This document shows, one piece after another, positions 55,758 through 64,000 of a DNA stretch of 64,000 bases. Numbering within the stretch: the first letter of the stretch is position 1; each line of letters opens with the position of its first letter. The notes below the pieces were generated by a model. That model made no database searches. It saw nothing but the letters and a program-made list of their open reading frames with translations, and was not told the DNA's origin. A program made the translations under genes and the position numbers. The stretch covers positions 238,496 through 302,495 of the forward strand of contig NZ_PKOJ01000006.1 in the NCBI RefSeq assembly GCF_002860325.1. Reading direction: 5' to 3'. The DNA comes from Neptunicoccus cionae. GTDB taxonomy: Bacteria; Pseudomonadota; Alphaproteobacteria; Rhodobacterales; Rhodobacteraceae.

Positions 55758-56978
55758 TTATGGCATCCTGAAGGTGAAGGTCGTAGTCCCATCTTCGCAA
55801 GTCACATCGATCTGCCCACCATGGGCTTTGGCAATGGAATCCGCGATATAAAGGCCAAGTCCAAGCCCCTCGCCCCGGGCGTGGGTGCCACGCCGGAACG
55901 GATGGAACAAATCCTGCCGCATGTCTTCAGGAACTTCTTCCCCCTGATTTGCCACGCTGATCTCGACCCCTGTTGCATTATGTTTCCCGCTCAGGCGAAC
56001 CGGAACGCCGGGCGTGCTATGACGCACCGCATTGGACAACAGATTTGCAATCGCCTGTGAGACACGGGGTGCATCGCAGCAGACGGGCTGGTCAAATGAC
56101 AGATCCAGCAGGATTTCCCGCTCGCTCGCAGCGCGGACCTCTTCAACGATCTGGTTGAGAGACTCCGCCAGAGGTGCATCGGGAGAGACCTCAATGCGGA
56201 TACCGCCGCCAAGGCGGGCTTTGGCGTGCATCATAATATTGTCGATCAGATCGCCCATACGTTGCAGAGAGGCCAGCATTGGCGGAACCAGCCTTTGGGC
56301 CCCTTCGGGCAAGGACTGCTTGCCCATGAGCCGGAGCCCCGAATGCAGGGCAGCGACCGGATTGCGCAAATCATGCCCGAGCACTGCGACAAACTCGTCC
56401 TGAATGCGGGCCATCTCCCGTTCCTGCGCGACCAGTTGCTCTTGAGCCTCCAGTCGTTCCTCCGTTTCAAGACTTTTGCCAATCGCATCGGCAAACATTT
56501 CCAGCATGGCAACCGCCCGCGGATGTTTGACATTGCGGGGCACCGTATCAATGGCACAAAGCGTGCCAAAAAAGCTGCCATCACTACGATAGATGGGTAT
56601 TGAGGCGTAGCTGACAATCCCGAACTTAGCAGCGATCGGGTGGTTCAGATAAACCTCGTCCGTGGACACATCGTTGAACAAAACCATTTCCGATGTGTCC
56701 CGCACCGTCTGGCAGAATGTGGACTGGATGTCGATTTCGTCGCCGGCGGCCAGTCCGAAATTCACTTCATCCACTGTACGGCAGGCAACCCAGCGTTCGT
56801 TGGTCACACGGGCAACTGCCGCGAAACGCATGCTGGTCGCCAGCATCACCGTCTCCAGAATGGTACCGACGAGATCACTACCGGCAAGTTTCAGGATGTC
56901 ATCCTGAAAGTCGTGCTCTCCATCCAGAAAAGCGGCATGATCCTGAATGACTGCCTTACGCAGTTTAGCGTCGCTCAT
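55758..56978 (-). CDS. GAF-domain sensor histidine kinase
   Basis: 406 residues without membrane segments. A GAF domain fills about residues 30-170 (TVMLATSMRFAAVARVTNER, SYASIPIYRSDGSFFGTLCA), then a HisKA helix with the phospho-His in DEFVAVLGHDLRNPVAALHS and an HATPase_c domain (NLLSNAVRHS, GEGLGLGLYI). This cytoplasmic type is often linked to light or redox sensing; no chromophore Cys is obvious. No partner regulator is adjacent. Confidence 0.92.
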   Translation of the reverse strand: MSDAKLRKAVIQDHAAFLDGEHDFQDDILKLAGSDLVGTILETVMLATSMRFAAVARVTNERWVACRTVDEVNFGLAAGDEIDIQSTFCQTVRDTSEMVLFNDVSTDEVYLNHPIAAKFGIVSYASIPIYRSDGSFFGTLCAIDTVPRNVKHPRAVAMLEMFADAIGKSLETEERLEAQEQLVAQEREMARIQDEFVAVLGHDLRNPVAALHSGLRLMGKQSLPEGAQRLVPPMLASLQRMGDLIDNIMMHAKARLGGGIRIEVSPDAPLAESLNQIVEEVRAASEREILLDLSFDQPVCCDAPRVSQAIANLLSNAVRHSTPGVPVRLSGKHNATGVEISVANQGEEVPEDMRQDLFHPFRRGTHARGEGLGLGLYIADSIAKAHGGQIDVTCEDGTTTFTFRMP

Positions 56979-57200
56979 AATACCCTCCGGCCGATTATTC
57001 CGGTGAGGCGACCGGATCGCATGACGAAATTCACATAGATTCCGTCGAACCTATAGCGCCACTATCTCAAAGGATGAAGTTTGTGCAAGTCCTACAAACC
57101 CAAACCCGCCAAAGTTGTTACTGCTGCCACTCTTACAAGCAACGCCGATGCGCAAGACATCCAAACGACTTGCGCAGAAAACTGGCGCCCCCAAACGCAC
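56979..57200. promoter_or_regulatory. Upstream region of the GAF kinase
   Basis: Non-coding stretch that must contain the minus-strand promoter of the kinase. No clear operator is seen. It ends at the tRNA terminator. Confidence 0.4.
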
Positions 57201-57226
57201 AAAGCCCCCGCGATGCAGGGGCTTTT
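57201..57226 (-). terminator. Terminator that belonged to the disrupted tRNA gene
   Basis: AAAGCCCC (57201-57208) and GGGGCTTT (57218-57225) pair around a 9-nt loop. It lies 21 bp after the CCA end of the tRNA fragment on the minus strand. It could also act on the plus strand, where a TTTT follows. Confidence 0.7.
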
Positions 57227-57246
57227 GCTGGTAGTGCTTGAGTAAA

Positions 57247-57278
57247 TGGTGGGTCGTGAGAGGCTCGAACTCCCGATC
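57247..57278 (-). other. 3' fragment of a tRNA gene (T arm, acceptor arm, CCA): island attachment site
   Basis: Read on the minus strand the sequence has a T arm (GGGAG, TTCGAGC, CTCTC), the 3' acceptor strand ACGACCC, a discriminator A and CCA, followed by a terminator. The anticodon and D arms and the 5' acceptor strand GGGTCGT are absent upstream. GGGTCGT/ACGACCC acceptor stems are typical of tRNA-Lys, but other isoacceptors are possible. Such a fragment is what remains outside an element that integrated into the 3' end of a tRNA gene. Confidence 0.75.
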
Positions 57279-57778
57279 ACTATAATGAAATCAGACACTT
57301 AAATCCATATTCGCAACGATGTAACGGGTGAAATCATGACCCAATTTTTTTTGGACAGCGCTACAGAATGTGTCCACCGGCACATTGGGCGTCCTTTACG
57401 CTGGCGAAATACGATGTGTGAGGTGGGTACCGTCCTTTGTCGGTATGCGCAACACGATGAGCATATGCAGGATGCGGATCGCAAGGTCAGGTTACAACCA
57501 GTTGCTTGTAGTCCACCCAATCGTACGCCGGTAATGCAAATCAAGAACGACGGACGGTTGGAGCCATCCTTATGCGTACGAATATAGCTGATTTCGCCCG
57601 CCTAATCCCGGTTTGGGTCAGCAACGCTGAAGTCTCGCCGTAAGGCTAGGTCCGATGGGTAAACTGTGGTGTCTGTGTGAACGGAAATAAAGCAGCAATA
57701 GACAACAGGTCCTCATTCCGGCAATGTCTGGCAGAATCTGGGCCTTAGTCCTTTCTTTTTCCTTAAGGGGTTGTCTGC
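57279..57778. other. Left end of the tRNA-bounded island, no supported gene
   Basis: About 500 bp. A short minus-strand frame ending at 57295-57300 (reading VDTFCSAVQKKLGHDFTRYI) looks like the tail of a lost protein but is not assignable. The stretch before 57779 holds the promoter and ribosome binding site of the sulfotransferase gene. Confidence 0.4.
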
Positions 57779-58693
57779 GTGACTACTAAAGTCGTTTTTA
57801 TCGCCGGAGCCGGGCGCTCCGGTAGCACCTTTTTATCTCAGCTTTTGTCACAAAACGAGGATTGTCAGAATGTCGGCCAGATCCGCCATCTGGCAGCGTC
57901 CATGAACAAGAACTGGCAGTGTTCCTGCGGTCAAACACTGCCGCTATGTGGTTACTGGGGGAAAGTAGCTGACTGCATGGTGCAGCACCATGGAACGAGC
58001 GCCATGGAAGAATTGCGTGACGGATTTGCCGCCTTCCAGAAAGCCTCTAACGAGGTTAAGGACTGGAGTGATGCCGCCGCACGCAGTGATATTCGCGCCG
58101 CACATACCCGCTTTCTGGAACTGCTGGTCAGTCTCTACCGTTTTGCCAGTGCAGAGGCTCAAAATCGCGTACTAATTGATTCTTCGAAGATCCCCAACCT
58201 TGCCTTAGCATTGCAACTCACTGAGGAGATCGATTTATATATTCTTAATTTGGTGCGCGATCCACGCGCCGTCGTTGTAAGCTGGAGCAAACTCGTTAAA
58301 AAACCGGAGATTTTGCGACAGCGCGCGCGCAATTGGAACAAACGGGTAAAACGAATGCAAGAGCTGGAGCAATTGCCGGATAACGCTTTTCTGCAGCTGA
58401 AATACGAGGATTTTGCAGGCTCCCCTAAGTCAGTGCTCGAGCAAATCCAGGATTGGGCCGGGTTGACGCAGGGCACAAGCTTCTTTACCGGGCTCCAAAG
58501 TGCGGAAATCTCATGGGATCGCACCCATCTGTTCCCGCCCGCAAACGAAGAAGTGTTGCAAAAGCAAGCTACCAAAATCGAGATCCGACCAGCTTCTTCC
58601 TGGATGTCCGATGCTCATGCTGAAGTCCGCCAGATAGCCGAGAAAGTTAACTTCCCGAAGGCCGCCCAATTGGGCTACCGTAAAGCGCTATAA
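57779..58693 (+). CDS. Sulfotransferase
   Basis: 304 residues of the PAPS-dependent sulfotransferase fold. The 5'-phosphosulfate loop is FIAGAGRSGSTFLSQLL at the N-terminus, and the 3'-phosphate loop is LNLVRDPRAVVVSW (Arg and Ser). A Cys-rich stretch (NWQCSCGQTLPLCGYW) follows the first loop. The acceptor is unknown; sugar, lipid or peptide hydroxyl groups are all possible. Start is a GTG 8 nt after AAGGGG. It converges on the adenylation-carrier-SGNH gene and shares its terminator hairpin, both within the island. Confidence 0.88.
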   Translation: MTTKVVFIAGAGRSGSTFLSQLLSQNEDCQNVGQIRHLAASMNKNWQCSCGQTLPLCGYWGKVADCMVQHHGTSAMEELRDGFAAFQKASNEVKDWSDAAARSDIRAAHTRFLELLVSLYRFASAEAQNRVLIDSSKIPNLALALQLTEEIDLYILNLVRDPRAVVVSWSKLVKKPEILRQRARNWNKRVKRMQELEQLPDNAFLQLKYEDFAGSPKSVLEQIQDWAGLTQGTSFFTGLQSAEISWDRTHLFPPANEEVLQKQATKIEIRPASSWMSDAHAEVRQIAEKVNFPKAAQLGYRKAL

Positions 58694-58700
58694 GCTATCT

Positions 58701-58726
58701 GCGGGTTCGGAGCATATTTAACCCGC
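58701..58726. terminator. Shared hairpin between convergent sulfotransferase and NRPS-like genes
   Basis: GCGGGTT (58701-58707) and AACCCGC (58720-58726) pair around a 12-nt AT-rich loop. It overlaps the stop codon of the minus-strand gene and lies 7 bp after the sulfotransferase stop. No long T-run, so moderate strength. Confidence 0.5.
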
Positions 58727-61552
58727 CGCAGGTTCGTACCTTCCAACTGCTAATGCGGCATTGGTAAGCTGTTTTGACATTTTCTCTCTACCACTGAAAC
58801 GGTTGACGTGATGGAAATCACGGAAATCTTCGGGTTTCAGTTCCAACTCTGAAGGCCGGACGAGCGGGTGACGCAAAGCAACGTCTACCTCGTCAAACAG
58901 ATTATCGAGGTGGGGCCCTGCCGCGCCTCGATCCTGCGCCGCACGTATGACGGACTCTTCTACCGGATGTACAAACCCCAGCAGACGCGGACAGAAGCTT
59001 TCGGCGATCGCGGCTCCCTGTAGCCAGATATTCCGTTGTATTTCTATAAATTCAAGCTGGCCTATATGCGCATTAGCGACCTCGGCTTCGCGTTTTTTAC
59101 TCCACTGCGCACTTGAAGCTGGCGCCTGATCGGCAGCGTTTCTTTTGCCTTCTCGCTGCAGGATAGTTCCGCCGGCCTCGGTCTCCCAACGGTTCCAAGG
59201 ATCGATATTGTCCAGTTCTTCCAGAACATAATCCCCCTCCAGATATGCTTTGACGACTTCGATCTCTCGTCCTGTCGGCAAAGGGCTAAGCTGCATCAGC
59301 TCCAATTCATAGACGCCAAAGGCAACAGGCTTGCCCAGTTCACGGATCACATCACCTACGTATTCAATCAGTTCGACCGTTCCTGCGTTACTAAGTTTGG
59401 CCATCCCGAGATTGGCCGCGCAGACCGGTGTTCCCAAAGCTGAAGCACGTGCCTCGACAACCTTGGCATCTATGGCCGCGGCTACTCCGGAAGACCCAAA
59501 GAACAGTGCCAACGGGTGTTCAGCCGCCGCCGCCCAGTCAGGAAACTGGTTCACACATTCGATGGTACGTCGGGATTTATAGTGCACCGTCTTGTTTCCA
59601 GTTTTCTTACGGCGCTTACCAGTTGCCTTTCCCTTTCCAACAGCTTTTCCCTTGTTACGACCGCGGGATGCCATTCCCGCCCCAGCCACGGCGGAGGCTT
59701 CAGTGTTCGGTTCAAGCAGATGTTTGACCAGTTTAGTCAGCTTGCCAATGCGCATTTCGGCCATATCTGCGACGAGGTTCTGATCCAACTCCAGACCAAA
59801 GTGCTTCTCAAGCCGTACCGAAAATTCCGCAAAAGCCAAGGAATCGAGCCCAGCCGCCATAAGGTCCGGTGCATCGAGAATTGCGTCTCTGCTTAGCGCC
59901 GGGTTTATCTGTCGAACCAAAGAAATCAATTGGCGGCGCATATTTTTAGTCGTGACACCGAGCCCATCCTCTGTTGACGGCGCGGCACCAGTATCCGTTT
60001 CGGCCACTATAGCTGCTCCGATGGCACCGCGATCCACCTTGCCGCTGGCGTTTTTGGGGAAGCTCGCCTCCAAGCGTAGTGCAGAAGGAATCATATAGGA
60101 AGGCAGCGCCTCTCCAAGCCGGTCCAGAAGCGCAGCACTGTCGCCATCCCAACCCTCTATCGAGGCAATCAGAGCTGTCGGAACCGGGGACTTTAGCGGC
60201 AGCGGCGTCACCACGACGGAACAACCGCCAGTCAACTCGCGAATGCGGGCTTCGATTTCGCCAATCTCGACGCGGTATCCACGGATCTTAATCTGATTAT
60301 CCGCACGATCGATAAAATGCAGTTCATCCGCCCGAACGCGTTTTACCCTATCGCCAGTTCGGTAGAATCGCCCACCGTGCTGTGGCAGGTCCATAAATGC
60401 GGCTGCGGTTTTTTCTGGATCATCCAGATAACCTTGAGCCAGTTGAGGACCGGCCATGTACAACTCGCCCGTGTCGCCAAGTCCTACCTCCTGCATGGCC
60501 GCGTCCAGCACCAAGGCTCGCATACCCGGCAGGCAATCACCGATCGGTGTCAGACCCAAGTGCGTCTTCATCTGCCCTGCCTGCACAGGCAGGCGATATC
60601 GCATACATGCGATGGTGGCTTCGGTCGGCCCGTACCAGTTTTCTACCACGCTGCCTGTAGCGGCCTGCCATTTAACAGCTAGATCCAGTGGTAACGCTTC
60701 ACCACAGAAAAGCGAATGCCGTATGCTACTCAGCGTTCCCGGGGCCAGACCATGCTGCAAATTCATTTTCTGTGCCAGCGAAGGCACTGAGAACCAGCAA
60801 GTCACGCCCTCACGCTGCACGTATTCTGCAGGGTACTCCAGATCCTTGGCCGAAGGTACGATTAGCTCACCACCGGCGCGCCAGCAAAGGAACAAGTCAT
60901 GCACCGACAAATCGAATGTCAGGTCAAAGTTCTGTGAAAATCGGTCGGCTGGTCCGTAATTCGTGACTGCTAGAGCCGCGGACAGATATGCATCAAGATT
61001 GGCATGACTAATCTCTACCCCCTTAGGCATACCGGTGCTGCCCGAGGTGAAAAGAATATAGGCTATAGGGTTGTAGAGATCCGCCCTTAACAGCGGCCCC
61101 TCTTGTGGCACTGCGACAACCTGAACATCAGTCCCGTGGGTCAACTCTTCCATGCGCGCCTGTTGTGATGGGGAACAGATTACAGAGCCAGCTTTGGAAC
61201 GTTCCAGCAGCATACGATTGCGTTCGACTGGAAATTTCGGATTGAGCGGCACGTATGACAGGCCCAATTGCAGCGCGGCCAGCACACCTGCGTAACTCTC
61301 GACGCTGCGGTCTGCGTATATCGCACAGGCAGTGGTAGGTTTGTGCCGTGTTGCTAAAGCGACTTGCACCGCACGGGCGAGCCCCTGTGACAGTTGTCCC
61401 AAATCCTCATAACTGAAACGCTTCCCCTCAACCCGCAGGGCCGGGGCAGTTGGTGTCTGATGCATATGTTGCAGAAAATCCTGAGACGCCTGCCAGCCTC
61501 CCGTAGCCTGTACTGCTCTGGGTTTGGCAATTACACTAATGTCGCTATTCAC
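58718..61552 (-). CDS. NRPS-like fusion: adenylation domain, carrier domain, basic linker, SGNH-hydrolase-like domain
   Basis: 944 residues without signal peptide or membrane helices. Residues about 20-510 form an amino-acid adenylation domain with all core motifs: A3 LFTSGSTGMPKG (167-178), A5 NWYGPTEAT (305-313), A7 YRTGD, A8 KIRGYRVEIGEIE and the A10 Lys in PKNASGKVDR. Residues 530-615 are a carrier domain with the phosphopantetheine serine in GLDSL (Ser571). A Lys/Arg/Gly linker (628-662) leads to a C-terminal domain of about 280 residues with GSS (686-688), ANLG (713-716) and a final D912-x-x-H915 (DFHH), the block I, II and V pattern of SGNH hydrolases. The FDLTFDLSVHDLF segment resembles DltA-type domains. 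Order and fold recall DltA, DltC and DltD in one chain. Start is a GTG after AGG. Substrate and acceptor are unknown. Confidence 0.88.
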   Translation of the reverse strand: MNSDISVIAKPRAVQATGGWQASQDFLQHMHQTPTAPALRVEGKRFSYEDLGQLSQGLARAVQVALATRHKPTTACAIYADRSVESYAGVLAALQLGLSYVPLNPKFPVERNRMLLERSKAGSVICSPSQQARMEELTHGTDVQVVAVPQEGPLLRADLYNPIAYILFTSGSTGMPKGVEISHANLDAYLSAALAVTNYGPADRFSQNFDLTFDLSVHDLFLCWRAGGELIVPSAKDLEYPAEYVQREGVTCWFSVPSLAQKMNLQHGLAPGTLSSIRHSLFCGEALPLDLAVKWQAATGSVVENWYGPTEATIACMRYRLPVQAGQMKTHLGLTPIGDCLPGMRALVLDAAMQEVGLGDTGELYMAGPQLAQGYLDDPEKTAAAFMDLPQHGGRFYRTGDRVKRVRADELHFIDRADNQIKIRGYRVEIGEIEARIRELTGGCSVVVTPLPLKSPVPTALIASIEGWDGDSAALLDRLGEALPSYMIPSALRLEASFPKNASGKVDRGAIGAAIVAETDTGAAPSTEDGLGVTTKNMRRQLISLVRQINPALSRDAILDAPDLMAAGLDSLAFAEFSVRLEKHFGLELDQNLVADMAEMRIGKLTKLVKHLLEPNTEASAVAGAGMASRGRNKGKAVGKGKATGKRRKKTGNKTVHYKSRRTIECVNQFPDWAAAAEHPLALFFGSSGVAAAIDAKVVEARASALGTPVCAANLGMAKLSNAGTVELIEYVGDVIRELGKPVAFGVYELELMQLSPLPTGREIEVVKAYLEGDYVLEELDNIDPWNRWETEAGGTILQREGKRNAADQAPASSAQWSKKREAEVANAHIGQLEFIEIQRNIWLQGAAIAESFCPRLLGFVHPVEESVIRAAQDRGAAGPHLDNLFDEVDVALRHPLVRPSELELKPEDFRDFHHVNRFSGREKMSKQLTNAALAVGRYEPAAG

Positions 61553-62166
61553 TCACTTCACCTAAGCATTTTGTTTAAAAAATGTGCAATTGATCATGTG
61601 CCCTAAGACAAGCCGAATTGCAAAGGCAATCCGCATAGGTTGTACATAAATCATCCAAAATTTTACGTGCACAGTATTGGAGGCGATACCTGCCCGTCCG
61701 TCTTTGTCGCGGGTAGCGTCCACCGGTTTGGCAATGCCGTTTCTCTTACTAGGACGCGGATTTCATTTATAGAACAGAAGGCCCGACCGAGGGTGCGACA
61801 TCCAACACCAGCTGCACATAATGCTCCCGCACTTCTGGAGATTACTAGTTCGTGTCTAGCTCCTAGTGCCCCATCATATTCATGTAAGGGAACTTCCGGA
61901 AAACCGGGTAAGAATCAAGTTTACCCAATATGCTCGGCTCGAGCTGCTAAAGGGCCCCACCAAGAATGTTCCGACGGCAAGAGTAAAACGAAAGTGACGC
62001 AGAAACGGAACTACATCCGGTCGCCCCGGATAAAACAACTGGGTCACGGATCATTCGACCGTTTGCACCCAAGCTACCAAATCGCTCGAATTAGACGCGG
62101 TAAAGCGACTGACGGCCTAACCTAGTTATTCACTATTGCCGAGACTTCCCGTTGCCTCAACACGGG
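61553..62166. other. Intergenic stretch upstream of the NRPS-like gene
   Basis: About 610 bp. An AT-rich part next to 61553 probably holds the minus-strand promoter. A plus-strand open frame at 61640-62125 (161 residues) has a basic, low-information composition, no ribosome binding site and no known relatives; I do not count it as a gene. Confidence 0.4.
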
Positions 62167-62811
62167 CTACTCCAACGCCCGCCCGATTGTCTGTCTTGTC
62201 CATTCTTTACCGCGCGACGTTCGCAAACCGAGACAGTTGGCTTCATCGGCAATCGCCTGCAGGGTTAAAGGTCCCCTCTCCCGCTGCAACTTTTGCTGCA
62301 GTCCGCGGATCTCGTTTTTCACTTCCCTGGAACGAGCAGTACGCGAAATCGCCGAGGCCTTGCGGGCTTTCCCGGTATTCCAGCGCACTCGTCCTGCTGA
62401 GCCGGATTTCGACTTCTCAGGGTGCAGCAGTAGCAATTTGATATCGCGGTCTGTGAAATCGCTTAACTTTTTGCCGTGCCGCAGCGAAAGGATGTAGTCC
62501 CCGAATATTTTCAGCTCTTCCAAAAGTACATCCCGGCAGGATAGAGGTGCCTTCCGGAATATACGCGCAAGATCGTCGAGGATAATAAGCCCCATACTTT
62601 GACCATGAAACCAATAAAGCACTTGTCGCAACTTTGGCAGAGAGTCCAAGTTTCGTACGCTACGGGAGTAGTCTGAAACGTATTCCACTCTCGTGTCCGG
62701 ACGCTTTTGTGCAAAACACCGAAGACGCGTCAACTGGTTCGAAGCCGCAGGATGGTCCAACACAGATGCTTTAGGCTTCGCGCCATAACTAAGGAAGATA
62801 TAACAGATCAT
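62167..62811 (-). CDS. Divergent small serine recombinase (resolvase-like)
   Basis: 214 residues. The N-terminal half looks like a resolvase/invertase catalytic domain: a Ser in CYIFLSYG near residue 8, then GLIILDDLARIFRKA, whose LxRxxR matches the catalytic Arg68/Arg71 pair of resolvases, and LLEELKIFGDYILSL. The C-terminal part (LQAIADEANCLGLRTSRGKE, then WTRQTIGRAL) is the recombinase helix-turn-helix pattern. The protein is diverged, so activity is uncertain. The ATG at 62811 is used because a longer frame to 62868 would run through the 38-bp palindrome just upstream. Confidence 0.7.
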   Translation of the reverse strand: MICYIFLSYGAKPKASVLDHPAASNQLTRLRCFAQKRPDTRVEYVSDYSRSVRNLDSLPKLRQVLYWFHGQSMGLIILDDLARIFRKAPLSCRDVLLEELKIFGDYILSLRHGKKLSDFTDRDIKLLLLHPEKSKSGSAGRVRWNTGKARKASAISRTARSREVKNEIRGLQQKLQRERGPLTLQAIADEANCLGLRTSRGKEWTRQTIGRALE

Positions 62812-62823
62812 GCTTGTTTCGCC

Positions 62824-62861
62824 TTTGTCACATTTGTGTAGCCCTACACAAATGTGACAAA
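62824..62861. repeat. 38-bp near-continuous perfect palindrome upstream of the recombinase gene
   Basis: Two 18-bp arms (62824-62841 and 62844-62861; arm TTTGTCACATTTGTGTAG) are perfect reverse complements with only 2 bp between. The palindrome ends 13 bp before the recombinase ATG. It could be an operator, a recombination crossover or binding site, or an mRNA hairpin hiding the ribosome binding site. Confidence 0.95.
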
Positions 62862-63435
62862 AATACACCTCCTGTCAAGAGCGCAAGCTGGAGACGAAGC
62901 ATCAAACACAAACCGGAAGCAGATTTCCTGATATGTTCCCGATCCACGCTTCTACATTATGTAAATAATGTTAAATAAAAATTAAGCTTTATAGAAGAAG
63001 AAGTCCGTTCCCTTCCTTTCGCAAAGAAACGTCGAAAGGCTTCCGGCCGCGATGTCGGTAATGCCATTTCCGGATGATACAACCATTGCTTCTTCGACGC
63101 GACCAGAGCAACTTGAACCGGAATGTATGCGGAAGCTCGACGCAACACAGCACCAGACGCGCCAGGATGACTCAGGGCGGCGACCGCGCAGCAAAATGAT
63201 GTGGGACAGCACCGGAAAGCTAACGAGTCTCCAGCAAGCTTGAAACACGCCTGACGCGACGAGCATAACACTCTTAGTATTCAGGACTCTATTCCTAGAG
63301 TAAATGTACTTCCGGCTGGTCATTGTATCATAAATGACATCTCGTGCATCCCAAGCCATCCGGTTGCTGACTTGAGAACTTTTTACGCATCCGATACGAC
63401 GTGCGAGAATAAAAGAGAACAAGAAAGCACAGTTC
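62862..63435. other. Intergenic stretch
   Basis: About 570 bp with an AT-rich patch at 62955-62995. Overlapping minus-strand frames (62957-63271, 62982-63458) have no recognisable family and poor starts. No gene is supported; the sequence may be decayed island DNA. Confidence 0.4.
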
Positions 63436-63990
63436 ATGGCTGCGAAAACCGGTCTCACAGCAACGACAGTTGTCCGGACAGTTAAAGCTGAACGGCTTGC
63501 TACAAACTCATCGCTCTACGAACTCGGCTCTCCGGACGGCGCCACCTCAGACGAAAGCTTCATACTTAAGTTGAACACTTTGGTCGGTTCACGACAGTTA
63601 GGTTATCCAAAAGGGACACCCGCTGATATAGCATCAGCTGTATCAGAAAACGGCATACTGCACCCGGCAGCAGAGCTAGTCGCATTTGGCAAATGGCTCA
63701 TGATTGACGAACCACCGGAGCTGATCAGTAAAGGAGGCAAAAAACCGGACCCTCGCACTGTTTTGAAATGCACCGGCACTTGTCTCCTAGAAAGACACTT
63801 CCGTTACCAGAAGGATAAAAAAGGGTTAAAAAACAACGGACGAGAAAATCGCACCAAAGGCATTACCAAGCACGATGTTTCATTGCGGTGGAACAAACTG
63901 TTCGAGGATACGACAAAAGCTTCGGATTTCGATGCAAGACTTAAGTCTGAGCTGCTCCCCATTTGTCGGACAGGATCTGGCGTAAATTAA
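63436..63990 (+). CDS. Hypothetical protein of the island
   Basis: 184 residues from an ATG after an A-rich stretch with a weak AAAGA. The composition is Lys/Thr-rich and soluble, without signal or membrane segments. Phrases such as GTPADIASAVSENGILHPAA and ELVAFGKWLMIDEPPELISK suggest a folded globular protein, but I recognise no family. Codon use is more AT-rich than in the core genes, which fits island DNA. It may be part of a longer mobile-element module beyond the window. Confidence 0.5.
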   Translation: MAAKTGLTATTVVRTVKAERLATNSSLYELGSPDGATSDESFILKLNTLVGSRQLGYPKGTPADIASAVSENGILHPAAELVAFGKWLMIDEPPELISKGGKKPDPRTVLKCTGTCLLERHFRYQKDKKGLKNNGRENRTKGITKHDVSLRWNKLFEDTTKASDFDARLKSELLPICRTGSGVN

Positions 63991-64000
63991 GCTACTCTCT

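Noticed and set aside
57336..57587. 83-codon frame next to the tRNA fragment
   Set aside because: Overlaps an equally long frame on the other strand; neither has a start signal or a known relative.
61640..62125. 161-codon plus-strand frame between the fusion protein gene and the recombinase gene
   Set aside because: No ribosome binding site, basic low-information composition, no recognisable family; the stretch is more likely promoter and spacer.
1..64000. CRISPR array
   Set aside because: I saw no series of regularly spaced short repeats and no cas genes anywhere in the window.

Overview
The window looks like chromosomal DNA of a marine Alphaproteobacterium of the Roseobacter group (Rhodobacteraceae in the broad sense). 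The grounds are family content and gene order: an RNase E with a large acidic insert in its S1 domain next to amiC and a PBP1A gene, a metA gene preceded by a small P-loop ATPase gene, a DUF2852 protein, a Bpt-type leucyl/arginyl-tRNA-protein transferase, a SqrR/BigR-type sulfide regulon, and several LysR regulators. The genus cannot be fixed from sequence reading alone.

Layout. (1) 1-9.85 kb is core: a partial acyl-CoA synthetase, a LysM/BON protein, PBP1A, AmiC, RNase E and a DMT exporter. (2) 10.0-38.4 kb is accessory. It opens with a P4-type integrase and a membrane-anchored DUF2235 hydrolase. Next come a catabolic locus (two LysR regulators, a double-domain CaiB CoA-transferase, a TctCBA uptake system, a second CaiB transferase and a CitE-like lyase) and two decayed IS110/IS1111-type elements flanking one orphan nuclease-like gene. 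After these lie a second methionine aminopeptidase, an amino-acid racemase with DUF1611 pair, a secreted Cys/Trp repeat protein, and a set of AKR, luciferase-like oxidoreductase, MFS and LysR genes. (3) 39.0-57.2 kb is mostly core: ATPase-metA-hydrolase, PPK2, a TetR gene with a clear operator in front of a DUF2852 gene, RDD, Bpt, two tandem tRNA-Asp genes, a DMT exporter, a 7TM-PAS histidine kinase, a complete sulfide/persulfide operon (BigR/SqrR, two YeeE halves, persulfide-dioxygenase-like MBL, SulP), a LysR gene, a Rieske oxygenase and a GAF histidine kinase. (4) From about 57.25 kb to the right edge the DNA looks like a second island. Its left border is a 3' tRNA fragment still followed by its terminator, and it carries a sulfotransferase, a 944-residue adenylation-carrier-SGNH fusion protein, a small serine recombinase under a 38-bp perfect palindrome, and an unknown gene.

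How genes work together. The 18.36-23.39 kb genes form one transcription unit that can import a carboxylate (TctCBA), activate it as a CoA thioester (CaiB) and cleave or hydrate the product (CitE family). The 48.9-52.9 kb genes form a sulfide-sensing and sulfur-oxidation unit. MetA carries Glu111, the residue linked to acetyl-CoA use. The least familiar locus is the 57.8-61.6 kb pair: the fusion protein resembles DltA, DltC and DltD joined in one soluble chain, converging on a sulfotransferase gene. I regard it as the best candidate for an undescribed system, while stressing that its function is inferred from domains only.
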